From assembly GCA_029532415.1 (NCBI GenBank), contig JAQOTA010000050.1:3844001-3908000 (forward strand): DNA of 64,000 nucleotides. Direction: 5' to 3'. The position numbers and the translations under genes are program-made. Below the pieces are notes generated by a model. That model was given only the letters and a program-made list of their open reading frames with translations. It was not told the DNA's origin and did no database searches. The first letter of the stretch is position 1; every line of letters begins with the position of its first letter. Of the stretch, positions 35,674 through 46,668 are shown in pieces. This DNA is from Marasmius tenuissimus. Lineage: Eukaryota > Basidiomycota > Agaricomycetes > Agaricales > Marasmiaceae.

Positions 35674-37795
35674 TTAGTACAAGTGCCGTTGATCCGTGGT
35701 ACCATTCTGAAGGTTCATCTGGTCAAAGAGAAAACGGAAACGACGCTCAGCTTCTTGGTGGCGGGTTGCATGTGGGTCTCCGTTCCCGTATGCGGATGGC
35801 GTAGGCGAAGCCAAGTTTGTGAAAGTCCTTTGTCCATGCGCCTGCTGCGAGTCGCCACCGATAAGGGAATGCAAGGCCCGGCGATAATCCCTTCCAGAGT
35901 CGGCTGGGTCAGCAGCAGAGTGCGACAGAACAGCAGGAAGGGGGCGCCCGACGACATGCCGATTGATGCTTGTTTTGCCCAACTGCTTTTTAAGCTTTTC
36001 AATCTGGTCCATGATGACCGTTTTGAAGGACGGTTTTTCGTCATCCTCTATACCGGCCAGAATGACCAAGGAGGAAACACTAAATGTCCCAATTAGTAAG
36101 GATGCAATGAATAAGTTCCACCACTTACAAGGCTTCCTTGAGATAAGCGAAGCTGAATTTCGAGGTTGCTGCCGCGATCTCGTTGACCAATGAGTCCGGG
36201 AATTCCACTGCCTCTTTGTTTGCCAGCTTCCGTTGCCAATACTGAGCATAGAGGGCTCGTTCGTCGCGATCCGGGTCGTCAAAGAGGCTGAAAAAGGGGA
36301 TGAGTATCCGCACAACACAAACAGAAAGTCCACAAGTACTATTTACGATCGAACCGACTAGGTCGAGTGCTGAGGCCAGGATCTAAGCGGTCAAAATGGT
36401 TTGTGGTGCCGACGACAAGCAAACCATCATTTCCTTCGAGTCCATCGAGCTGGTTCAGGAAGAATGAGCGGTTGCGGTCGGTGATGAGACTGTCAAGATC
36501 TTCCAGAACCACGACACAAGGAGCCAACTGGCGAGCTTTGTCGAATACCATTTGCATCGAGTATTCGTCTCCGAAGTAACCTTTGTAAGATTTTCAGCTA
36601 CAGGTGAGTGATTGAGGTCAATGTCTTACTCTGAAAGGACTTGACATAGAGAGGTGCATATCCTTTGGCGTCACAGGTCTTCATGATAACCTTCAAGCTG
36701 ATGGTTTTGCCGTTGCCTGGAACGTCGTGAGGTTCTGATGAACCATAAAGAGGCCTTGGACTTACCTGGCGGTCCGTGCATGATCAAACCGCGCTTCGCA
36801 AAAAAGACTCAGGATGGAAGGAAAGTCTGCATAGATGTTGTCATCTATAACTCACCTTCCACGGGATACCTAAGTCTTTGTACAGTTCTTCGGAGTCGAA
36901 GAAACCGTATACATCCTTCTGGAGAGATTTTTTGAAGTCTTCCTTCAAGATCACATCTTTCCAGTCTGCCTTCTGGAGTTCGTACCAGAGACCAGCGTCC
37001 TTTCGCCAATATCCTTGGTCGAAAACCCAGATCTCATTGTGTAATCTCGACGCCCAGTTTCCCGTGCTCATCAGAAGATTTCTGATGTTCGCTTCGGGAC
37101 CTAAACATATACATGATCCTTGTCAAAGGCGAATTGCGGGAGATTATGATAGATGAATAGGAACATACCCTCATGAAGTAAATAGTGTTGCGTAATCGTG
37201 CCCAATCCAAAGGGGTGCTGTGCGAAGGGCAACGGATTAGTATCAAGGTTAAACAAGACTCGGTCACCCTCCACACACTTTGACCGTGAACATGAGGAAC
37301 TCATATCCCTGCAATATGGGTCAGCGACTATTCATACCAGCTGTGTCGAGCCACAAACCTCCCAGGTCACGTTGAAGCCACCGACTTCTACAGATTCAAG
37401 TAGGAGGCCGGGTGTAGGGCCCGAGTTTCCCAGTGATAGATAGAGCATATTGGTAATAAGTGGAATGTCGTCCATGGGGATCGCCTGTGCAGCAGGGAAA
37501 GCGTGAATGTTGAACCCATAATCGTTGGTGAGAACTAGAGAATGGTCAGGATACTGTTTGCGCAGTATCTCCGCCCTCGAAGTTGTTCAGCACGTATAAC
37601 TCATGCCACTCATATATGAAGACGCACCCTGCTGAGGACGGCCACGAGTGCTTTGCAGATGCTGTAATCGAGTTAGGAATGGATCTGTGTATGAGCAACG
37701 GAACGCCTCGTACATTGTTTGATCCAGGAACGGTAAAACCCCTCCTGTTCGCCATCGACCCACACGTTGAGGAATTCGTCACTTCTGGGGGCCAT
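35674..37795 (-). CDS. AAA-type ATPase (fungal BCS1-like/single AAA domain)
   Basis: Eleven exons (37766-37795, 37624-37706, 37359-37575, 37279-37308, 37169-37217, 36856-37100, 36766-36793, 36630-36716, 36340-36580, 36129-36287, 35674-36079) give 524 residues. The AAA core is complete: Walker A GPPGNGKT (K231), Walker B VVVLEDLDS (E283, D284), sensor-1 VGTTNH and the RPSRFDRKY arginine region. The N-terminal half (NDYGFNIHAFPAAQAIP, WEGYEFLMFTVK) is typical of an undescribed fungal AAA subfamily. The role is unknown. The first two introns end in GAG instead of YAG, so the N-terminal 40 residues are the least certain part. It is divergent from SWC4. Confidence 0.83.
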
Positions 37796-37971
37796 GGTGG
37801 TGACTGTTCAACTTCAAAGATGCTGTTACTGCGGAGACGTGGGCAGATTAAACAGCGGTCCCCATTTAGTCGAGGTGATACAGATCGAACGGCGTGCCTT
37901 ACCCGGTGAGCGCCAAAGCTAGAGCGCGAGCGCTTGAGCCCCGTGACCTCACCTTCTCTTTCACGACCACC
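37796..37971. promoter_or_regulatory. Divergent promoter region (AAA ATPase / SWC4)
   Basis: These 176 bases separate opposing start codons. No TATA-like or CCAAT element stands out. Confidence 0.4.
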
Positions 37972-39830
37972 ATGGCTGCCAGTGCTGCCGACGTCCGAAG
38001 TGCTCTCTCCATCGCAGGACCCTCCAATGTCAGTCGTTCTCAGCAGCTGAAAAAGCAGCCTACTCAGACGGCAAAAAAACCTGAAGGAATATCTCGAGAA
38101 CTCTATTCACTTATTGGACCATCCGCGCCATCCCTTGCTGCCCAATTGGCCAAACCTCGTCTAAAACAAAAGCCGAACCTAGGAGGAGGAGGAAAGGTGA
38201 AATGGTTAGTGTGTGGTCGGTAGCTTCACGCGACGTGCGCGACTGAAATGGGCTCACCAGGGAATGGCGCACTTTCAAGAACAACGCGAGATCGGATTCG
38301 CTCCAGTTAGGCCACTGGGTTAAGGCAACAGTTGATCCCGAGTCTGGTCCGTCTCAATGGATTATTTCTGTATCTATACTCACCAAGCTCATTCAGAATA
38401 TCCTTTCGCCAAATATAACGTCCAACCTACTCACTACACTTGGTCACAAGATGAATATTCCCGGCATTTAGAAGGTCAAAGATCCATTCTCACAACCGCA
38501 AAACCCGCTCACGATATCGGTATAGACAAAGAATGGACGAAAGAAGAAACAGAGTACCTATTCAACCTCGCAAAGGAATACGACTTGCGATGGTTCGTCA
38601 TCTTCGACCGCTATGATTATCCTAGGGGAGAGAAAGACCCTCCTCGCGCCATTGAGGTGCCGTGTACCCAAAGAGAGGCTTTTTATGTTTCTCATGTCAT
38701 TTCCTCAGGACATCAAGGAACGATACTTCAGTGTTTGCCGCAAGCTCGCCCGAAATCGCACCTGGACAGACGAGAATGCCAAAAATCATCTTGTCAATTC
38801 GATGCAATACGACAAAGGTGAGTGGGAGCTATGGAGTGTATATCTATTCGTACTGAACGGACCACCGCTAGACCGAGAACAGATGCGTAAGCTCTACTTG
38901 ACCAGTTTGGATAGCCGGACACCAGAGCAACTGGCAGAGGAGGAAGCATTATTCATCGAGATCAAACGTCTGGAACAGAATGAACGGAAATTCAAGAGAG
39001 AACGAGAGGAGCTTCTCCGGATTATCGCAGGCGTGGAATCTGGTTTGCCAGACATTGTCGATGACGATCCTACAATAAGCCTCTCCTTGGATCCAAAGAA
39101 GAGAAGAAAGGCGATGGATTTGGATGTTCCACCTACACCTATACTCACCGCTCCCCTTATGAGGAGGCCACAAACGTTGAAGAACGCGACCTACGGTATG
39201 CTTGAGCCTGAGTCCTCAATGAATATAGCTCATATTCCGTATTATAGACGCGCAACATTGTATCATCCGGAACGAACCCTCCACCACAACGCCGGCCACC
39301 AAAGCAGCACATACACCCTCTTACATGCGGTCATACAAGCTACCAGTACCTAAAGCTGCCATTGCGCCCAGGGTCACGCAGACACTGGGAGAACTCGGAA
39401 TACAGCACTCGAGGCTCGTCATGCCGACCAAGGAAAACTGCGCCTTACTGGACTCCCTATTAGAAGCAACAACCGCACTGGTCGAAACCAAGAAAGTCGT
39501 TGACAAGGTCGAATACGATATCAAAGTCCTCAGATCACAGCTGGAGAGTAGGGATCCTGATGACGCGGGAATGGACAACGGAGACGGCACGGCATCCGTT
39601 GCGGATGGTATGGAGTTTGACGACGGCGACGTCGAGACGCAGAGGAATGGTAGAGCAGGGAGTGTCGCGAGTGCTCGGAGCAGTCGCAGTCGGAAACTGG
39701 TTAGTGTTGTCCCCTCTCCCGGTTTCTCTGTCTGACGCACGCTTAGGGTCGTCGGTCTATGTCTATATCATCCGTCGATACTTCTGTTACTGCTCCAAGT
39801 CGAGCGACCAAACGCCAGAAGCGGAGCTAA
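37972..39830 (+). CDS. SWC4: SWC4/DMAP1, subunit of SWR1 and NuA4 chromatin complexes
   Basis: Seven exons (37972-38204, 38261-38346, 38397-38656, 38709-38817, 38872-39195, 39248-39699, 39747-39830) give 515 residues. The SANT/Myb-like domain is clear: YTWSQDEYSRHL, WTKEETEYLFNLAKEYDLRW and VIFDRYDYP, followed by the DMAP1 block DIKERYFSVCRKL and a helical TPEQLAEEEALFIEIKRLEQ. The C-terminal part has KLPVPKAAIAPRV and RLVMPTKEN, also family-specific, and ends with a basic KRQKRS. The protein helps load H2A.Z and acetylate H4 in the nucleus. It lies tail to tail with VTC1, 133 bases between stop codons. Confidence 0.92.
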
Positions 39831-39963
39831 ACAGACCATCTCACTTGCATGCATGTACTACATTCTGTATAATAGACCTTCGGATACATACATGGCGAGA
39901 CCGTGGCTGAGAAAGTTCGTGAAGCAGGTACAGCAAGAAAGACGACGACGACATGGAGATAAC

Positions 39964-40555
39964 CTAAGGTTGTGTGAATCTCAAGACGAAGTTGACGATG
40001 ACAGCAGCTAGAAAGTGTGAAGATTTGAGCATTTCTTCGGTGACGTTGGTCGTGTGCCTCACCCAGTAGAGCGATGCAAAGCAAAGTCTAGATCCTATCA
40101 GCGAAGGAGGTTGTGAGGATGAGAAAGACGACTCACCGGCCCAAGTCTGTCATCATAAGGTCCTTTTCCTCCTCTCCGTATAGATGCCGCTCGCCAGTGG
40201 TACGTATAAAGTGCGTATATCATTATCGCCATCGCTATTCGGGTGATGATGTCAACGAATGGAAAGACCGGGGAGGATTTATGAAAGCAGGGACGAACCA
40301 ACAAATGAGAACATGGCAGCACTGATTTTGCCAACCTAAATAACAATTCAGCTCGACCCTAGAGCCTTTGGACTATACTGTACTCACCTTATCACCAAAG
40401 TTCAACAGCCCAACTGCTAATCCACCGAGAACGACAGTGAAGTGAAGCCATGATAGGAATGTTCGCTCGTTCGCGAACGAGACCTTGGGTTCAATACGCA
40501 CGGGAAGTGCAATGCGCTTCGCAGCAGTACGCTGCAGAAGAGGTTGAGTCGACAT
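39964..40555 (-). CDS. VTC1: Vacuolar transporter chaperone VTC1
   Basis: Exons 40388-40555, 40299-40335, 40137-40234, 40063-40087 and 39964-40007 give 123 residues. The DUF202 membrane domain shows three helices: [42 protein letters not shown] and [19 protein letters not shown]. The basic [15 protein letters not shown] and WRAASIRRG segments that line the polyphosphate channel are conserved, as is [12 protein letters not shown]1 is the membrane subunit of the polyphosphate polymerase in the vacuole. A 25-base exon (40063-40087) codes part of the third helix; without it the helix and frame are lost. Confidence 0.94.
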
Positions 40556-40870
40556 GGAGGAAGAGAGGAAAGAGAGAATCGAAGAACTCAGTTACTGAAA
40601 TAAGTCACCTCTTATGTAAAGTCAAGACAGCCGACGAACGTGCGGGGTCTCTACGCGATCGGATTGGTTCCTTCATTTCACAGATTCCAACAAGCACTGT
40701 AACAAGTTTGCGCAGAATTAGATTGCAAGAGTGCCCTAAGCTTAAGTTTTGGGAAAAGTGCCTGTAGTAGCATGTACTATTCTGCCTAGACAACTACAAC
40801 AACCCCAGAAAGACAACTCGAAACGACCTACAGGATACCGAACAATCATCGGTCATGGGACGTCATGTTT
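40556..40870. other. Intergenic region between VTC1 start and U1-C end
   Basis: About 315 bases hold the VTC1 promoter and the U1-C 3' end. No coding frame with recognisable content is seen. Confidence 0.4.
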
Positions 40871-41947
40871 TTACCTTTGCCCACCCAACATTTTCAAGCG
40901 ATCCTAAGTGCACCATGTGAGCAAATCCAGCTTCAGAATACTTTGTGTCAGGTCAAGTGCACGTACTGGATGTATACTGGGACCACTTCCTTGACTCGAC
41001 GGAGGGTCACTATAGTTCCCAGGTGGGGGACCAAAGTTGTTGGACGGCGGCGGGTTGAAACCGTTCGGGGGACCGTTAAAATTACCAGCACCGGGTGGGA
41101 GTCCCATGTTATTCGGACCTTGTCCGTCTTGCCCTTGGCCTGGAGGGGCGTTAGGTGGGAAGGGGGGTAGGGCACCGGGGGGTAGGTTAGGGGGGAATGG
41201 CGGTGGGCCTAGTCAGAAAACAAGTGAGCATAGATTCGGCGATGGTTTGGTAGGCGAGCTTCACCTCCGGGGAATCCTGGAGGTCCCATGCCAGGAGGCA
41301 TCATGGGAAAACCGGGGCCAGGAGGAAACGGTGGACGAGCTGGATGAAGAACCGTGGGTCAGAGACAACACTCCCAGAGAAGACAGATTGTTACGCACGC
41401 GGGCCTTGTCCCATGGAAGGTGGGCCCATTCCAGGAAAACCAGGCGGAGGAGCACCAAGATGTTGTGGACCAAAACCAAAACCACCAGCAGGGGGACCTT
41501 ATATCGATGAGTTGCGTGAAGAGTCGATATGTGTAGTGGGTATTCACCTCCTGAGCTCTAGAACAAGGACATATATGTCAATACAAGAGCTCTCACGAGA
41601 TGTCTTGTGCACTCACCTCGTACGCCGACGTGATTTGGTCAATGATACTCTGAGCCTTGTCATGACCGAGAGCTATCAGTGAACAGAGAATCAACAATCA
41701 AGTCTTGCAACCTTTTTTCGTGAGACGAACATGCGTAGTAATCTTTGACATTGGCTAGATGATTCCTTCCGCTATTGTGGGCCTTGCGAACTGCACATGT
41801 TGTGAGCAAAAGCAGAGTCTACTGGCAATTTTGACGCACCTGAAGCGGAGTCGTGAGTAAGATAAACATCACAATAATCACAATAGTGTTTCTGTGGTAG
41901 AGGTTCAGTATAGAAGAGGTAGGCAAGAGGAAGAGACGTACAGGCAT
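40871..41947 (-). CDS. YHC1: U1 small nuclear ribonucleoprotein C (U1-C)
   Basis: Nine coding exons (41942-41947, 41840-41891, 41731-41790, 41617-41672, 41548-41557, 41399-41497, 41265-41339, 40967-41208, 40871-40903) give 210 residues. The N-terminal C2H2-type U1-C zinc finger is complete ([33 protein letters not shown]). The rest is a Pro/Gly/Met-rich tail with repeats such as [11 protein letters not shown]1-C stabilises U1 snRNP binding to 5' splice sites. The first coding exon has 6 bases and the fifth 10 bases. The last intron (40904-40966, GTACGT donor) gives the usual IHPDRLKMLG end; if kept, a different tail of similar length is read. Confidence 0.92.
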
Positions 41948-42042
41948 GGTGGTGGAAGTTGACGACAAAGTCGCGAGCGTCGGAGTTTGATTATACCTTA
42001 CCAGTCGCGCTCATTGCGCACCGTGACCCTTGTTCAACAACC
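41948..42042. promoter_or_regulatory. Bidirectional promoter between U1-C and LSM3
   Basis: Only 95 bases separate the start codons of two splicing genes on opposite strands. Promoter and leader sequences must overlap. The strip is mixed GC content with no obvious TATA box. Confidence 0.5.
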
Positions 42043-42489
42043 ATGGATCCTTCATCGTCGGGCATTCAAGAACCATTCGATCTTATCCGATTGTCACTCA
42101 GTGAAAGAGTATTCGTCAAGCTCAGAGGTGACCGGGAAATGACAGGAATTTTACACGTACGTCGCAAACCCTCTCTGCAAGGACCATCCTCGACTGGGTA
42201 CTTGTTCTATAGGCATACGATGGCCACATGAACTTGATCCTGAGCGATGTAGAGGAGACTATCATGATCGTAGACACAGAATCACCGGAGGCGCAAGGAA
42301 CTGTCAGCGTACGCAAACACGAAGTCTTTGGTCTGATACCCTTACAATATCTGGTACTTCAGGTCGCGAAACGGAAAATGGAAATGCTTTTTGTCAGAGG
42401 GGATGGAGTAATATTGGTTCGCTGCTTCCTAGTCTTTCCCTCTTATGCTATCTGACCTGTTTCCCTAGGTTTCCCCTCCTTCCAGATAG
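42043..42489 (+). CDS. LSM3: U6 snRNA-associated Sm-like protein LSm3
   Basis: Exons 42043-42156, 42213-42308, 42363-42416 and 42469-42489 give 94 residues, the normal LSm3 size. Sm motif 1 is [20 protein letters not shown] with [12 protein letters not shown], and Sm motif 2 is [15 protein letters not shown]. LSm3 is part of the LSm2-8 ring on U6 snRNA and the LSm1-7 ring in mRNA decay. The last coding exon is 21 bases and supplies VSPPSR. It shares its upstream region with U1-C. Confidence 0.94.
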
Positions 42490-42700
42490 TGACCCTTGGC
42501 TGTAATATCTCCGACACACACCTTCGCTGCAATGATTAGTTTGATTACACTTGCCCAAAGACAATCAAAGCACATATTCTCATCGAAAACGGCATGTCAT
42601 TGACTGGCGCGCGAAGTGTTCCACGGCCTACTTCCACCAAAACGAACTGCATAGCAAATGACGACAGGAGGGATGAGAGAACAGTGGCGGGCCAGCACCA

Positions 42701-43499
42701 TCATCTCTGCGTGTACAGGAAATGTACACCTAGGTATATTACGATCAGCAAATAAATCAATACTCCAATAACCAGCTCGTGTGTTCTATCCGTCTTGCCC
42801 TTGTAAACCGCGGCGGATCGTGTGGCCCTTTTCCGTCGACGAACACCATTCTTCTCATTGAACAGTCTCGGAATGTGCTGAGTATCATCGATTTCCATCC
42901 CGGTCTGTAGCAAAACGCCTTCGGGTTCGCTGCATCTCGTCCTTTAGAATCAATTATTATTTCAACATTCAACGCTCCACCCACGTCGCCATGCCTTGCG
43001 AGTCTGATGTCCCAAGAAGCCTTGAAGTTTCGTCCACCGGAGGGTCTTCAAGGATGTCATCTGGCTCCGGTGCTACAGCACCTGACGGCCAGGTTTCGTC
43101 TTTTATCCAGGCGCAATGTATGATTTTTATCTGAGAAAAAGAAGATGTGAAATGCCCATAGCAACGGACCTCCAGCCTAGTCCTTACCACCATAGCCATC
43201 GGCAATCTCTTTTTGAGAGTTACGCCGCTAGACAAGCCCTTCCACACCTTTTCGATGCCCCCCTTCCATACGTTGTTGTCATTGACTGCATTCGGAGAAT
43301 TCAGAAGAGTTTCTAGTTTGTGACGAGACGTGGAAGGTGGGGGTGGCTCGCGACGGTGTCCGTTAGGCTTTAACCAAAGGGCTCTGCGTGCTTCGTAGTA
43401 CGAAGGGCCCGGCAGAGGCAGATTTGAGGATTTGAGACGATCGTCAAAGGAACGGGATTGAGTAGGAATTGTAGAAGAGGCCGCCTTGAAGGAAATCAT
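42701..43499 (-). CDS. Predicted tail-anchored protein, unknown family
   Basis: Exons 43188-43499, 42981-43130 and 42701-42904 give 221 residues. The first 150 residues contain a conserved-looking core: YYEARRALWLKPNG, LETLLNSPNAV, VWKGGIEKVWKGL, LKKRLPMAMV and WIKDETWPSGAVAPEPDD. This pattern recurs, to my recollection, in basidiomycete proteins of unknown function. The last exon ends with one hydrophobic helix (VIGVLIYLLIVIYLGVHFLY) and a two-residue tail, as in tail-anchored proteins. The donor for the last intron (GTGGAG) is weak; if unused the protein stops at 42969 after 154 residues without a membrane anchor. Confidence 0.65.
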
Positions 43500-43666
43500 T
43501 ACCAGAATGATGAAAGAACGTCCGAGAGTACTCGGACTGAGTAATGTCACTGTGGACTTGGTAAGGAAATATTTGCACGTGTTGTGGATATGCCTTGCTG
43601 AGCACTGGCTGATGCTCATCAACCTTCCGTTGGCCGGGCTAAGAACCTTCAACCTGAACCATCACC

Positions 43667-46409
43667 ATGCTGTACAAGCGCACGCCCTCCACGACCTCTC
43701 TCTCCGGCGATGAGGATGAGGATGAGCAGACCAAGTACATGCTCTACGGCCCTTCCACTCATAAAGCTACTTTTGCTATTGCACCAGCCAATTGGACCTC
43801 GCCTTCCGGCCCTCCTTCCTCGCAGAACAATTCTCCAATGTCCAGTATTCCCCCGGAAATTCTCATTCACATCCTTAAACATCTCCAATCTCCTCGCGAT
43901 ATATACCATACTCTCCAAGTTTCGAGGACGTGGTGTGAATGCTCGGTCGAATTACTCTGGCATAAGCCCACGTTCAACAAACTCGAACCTCTTCTCAAGC
44001 TCACCAGACTTCTGGCTTCCCCCCGACGAACCTTCACCTATTGTAACTTCATCCGTCGTCTCAATTTTCTATCCATCGGAAAGGATTTGAAAGACGATAC
44101 GTTCACGGTTCTTGCAAAGTGTGATCGTCTTGAGCGCCTTACGCTAGTCGGCTGTAACGCTCTCTCAAGCGATACGCTTAACCAAGTCCTCCCTTCGTTC
44201 CCCAACCTGGTCGCCATTGACCTGACTGGCGTCGAGAACACGACGAACACTGCCATTGTCGGCCTTGCTTCTGTCGCGAAGCGTCTACAAGGCATAAATT
44301 TGGGAGGCTGCAAAGAGGTTGGCGACGACGGGGTCCTTGCTCTCGCCTCAAATTGCCCTCTCCTTCGCCGTGTCAAACTCAGCGGCCTCGAAACATTGAC
44401 AGACAAGCCCATTTCGGCTCTCGCGAGAGCCTGTCCTCTTCTTCTCGAAATCGATCTCAATGGCTGCAAGCTGATCACGGATATGGCGATACGTGATATT
44501 TGGACGTTCTCGACTCATATGCGCGAAATGAAACTCTCTCACTGTCCTGAGCTCACAGACGCCGCTTTCCCCGCTCCTTTGAGGCGAGACAAGGTGCCTC
44601 AAACCGATACCCCCAACCCATTCCCATCTTCCTCTAAACAGGATGGCGACGAACTACCTCCCCTTGTCATCCCTCGTACTTTCGATCATCTCCGCATGCT
44701 CGACCTCACGGCCTGCTCACAAGTGACTGATGATGCCATCGAGGGTATTATATCATATGCCCCGAAAATACGCAACTTAGTGTTGAACAAATGTTCGCTG
44801 CTGACTGATAGGTCCGTGGAAAACATTTGTAGGCTGGGAAGGCACCTTCACTATCTTCACCTCGGTCATACTGCAAAAATTACGGATAAATCCGTGCGAA
44901 CTCTGGCCAGATCTTGCACTCGTCTCAGATACGTTGATTTCGCTAGTAAGTGCGAACCTTCATGTTTGTCCTCTAGTTACTGATTCCCGTCTAGATTGTG
45001 TTTTGCTGACCGACATGGCCGTCTTCGAGCTCTCTGCCCTTCCCAAGTTGCGACGCGTGGGGCTGGTTCGGGTAAGTAATCTCACCGATGAAGCGATCTA
45101 CGCTCTCGGAGACCGTCACGCTACCTTGGAACGGATTCACCTGTCCTACTGCGATCAAATTTCCGTCATGGCCATTCATTTCCTGCTCCAGAAACTGCAC
45201 AAACTCACACATCTCAGTCTCACTGGAGTGCCCGCATTCCGACAACCGGAACTCCAACAGTTTTGTAGAGAGCCTCCCTCTGTATGTCCTTTATTCTCCT
45301 GTTCACAACATTTGTTGACTTTGAAATTAGGATTTTAGCACCACGCAACAGTCGGCGTTTTGTGTCTATTCTGGGAAGGGTGTATCCCAGCTGCGCGCCT
45401 TTTTAACTGAGCTATTCGACCGTATCACTGAAATGAATGGGACGGACGACACAGAATATGAGGACGAAGAATATGATCCAGACGTCTACCACGAAGATAC
45501 TCCCGAACCTGAGGTCCCTGGAGACGATGAGGAGGAATTTATCACTCAAAGAATTATCACTCCCACCGCTGCGCGCGACTTCATCCACCCACGGGTTTCC
45601 GCTGCTCTTCGGCCGGCGTCGGCTGATAGTACCGCTGAACCTAACTTGGCCAACCCTCAGCTCGCAGCTCGCCCGTCCGCGGTGCCGGGTGCAGCTCCCC
45701 GAAGGATAGGCGGACCTCCTAGCGCTGGATTCAGGACTTTGGCAGATGTCTTCCCCGTTGTAGAGACCACCAACTCGCCGCCCCCAAGCGATGTGGCCTC
45801 GAATATGAGCGCTGGCACCAGTCGGTCTAACGGTGCTGGGTTCTTCCGCAACTATAGAGACGGAAACCAACAACATCCGCGAGGAATAGTGGAGTCATGA
45901 CGCCAGATCTCAACTACGCGGAGATAGGACATGGCAGAGGTGTGCAGTCAGGAGTCTCCGCTCAGAACCACCAGATGCGCCGTAGTCAGGCACACCCTCC
46001 CCAGCATCGTGCCCCATTCGTCGAACCCGAACGCCAAGCTTCACCTTTCTCAAACGGGATACCTCCAGGGTCTGCTTCAGCATCAGAGTCACGTACCCTT
46101 CCTGTCGTCAGTCAACCGCACTCCGAGGTAGAGTGGACATACCGCGAACCCGGGTCGCCTGTCGGTGAATCGAGTGGCTCTTCATCACGAGAATTACATG
46201 ATTCCGTCCACTCAGCGTTGAGTGGAACTACCGCCGATCCAAGGGGACGCAGTGTCAAACGAAGCCTCCGCAACACCTTGAACGCGGCTGAGCATTACGC
46301 CAGCTCATTCTTGTTCGGGCGTTCCTCTGCTCGTATGCAGGAGGATGGCGCCGGACCCAGTACTTCTCCTACTACCAGCACAAGTAATACTACCTCGAGA
46401 GGACAATGA
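43667..46409 (+). CDS. GRR1: GRR1-like F-box/leucine-rich-repeat protein
   Basis: Exons 43667-44945, 44995-45281, 45331-45832 and 45895-46409 give 860 residues. An F-box lies at about 58-100 (SSIPPEILIHILKHLQ), followed by roughly a dozen cysteine-type LRRs (LERLTLVGCNALSSDTL, LRMLDLTACSQVTDDAI and others). The tail is acidic then Ser/Pro-rich, ending in GRSVKRSLRNTLNAAEHYAS. GRR1 is the substrate receptor of an SCF ubiquitin ligase for glucose sensing and G1 cyclins. The third intron (45833-45894, ending GAG) is inferred because it joins TSRSN to MTPDLNYAEIGHGRG; unspliced, the frame stops at 45900. Confidence 0.9.
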
Positions 46410-46668
46410 TTGTCCCCGGATATCCTTCGTATTTCTTCATTCGTCACGCTCTGTATTGATTATCATACCTTTTGGAGTTCGTACAAGACTTTTGTTTCTG
46501 ATTTGCCAACGTACTGTACCTTTATTCATCGGGATGTCTTGGTTGGGATTAATGTATAGACTCTTTCGCATATGAGGCTACCAGTTGTGCGATGAACACT
46601 GGACTGGATACTCGCGTGAGCGACAAATGGTAACCGCGTTGTATGCCTGTGTTTTGTGTTTCCTGTTA
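46410..46668. other. 3' flank of GRR1
   Basis: Untranslated sequence is expected. No gene or repeat is seen before the inverted-repeat element that follows. Confidence 0.35.

Noticed and set aside
38818..38877. SWC4 intron ending at a GAG acceptor at 38877
   Set aside because: A TAG acceptor at 38871 is also in frame and restores the DREQMRK block usual in this family.
45850..45900. A frameshift mutation in GRR1
   Set aside because: A 62-base intron with GT and AG ends restores the conserved tail without any sequence change.
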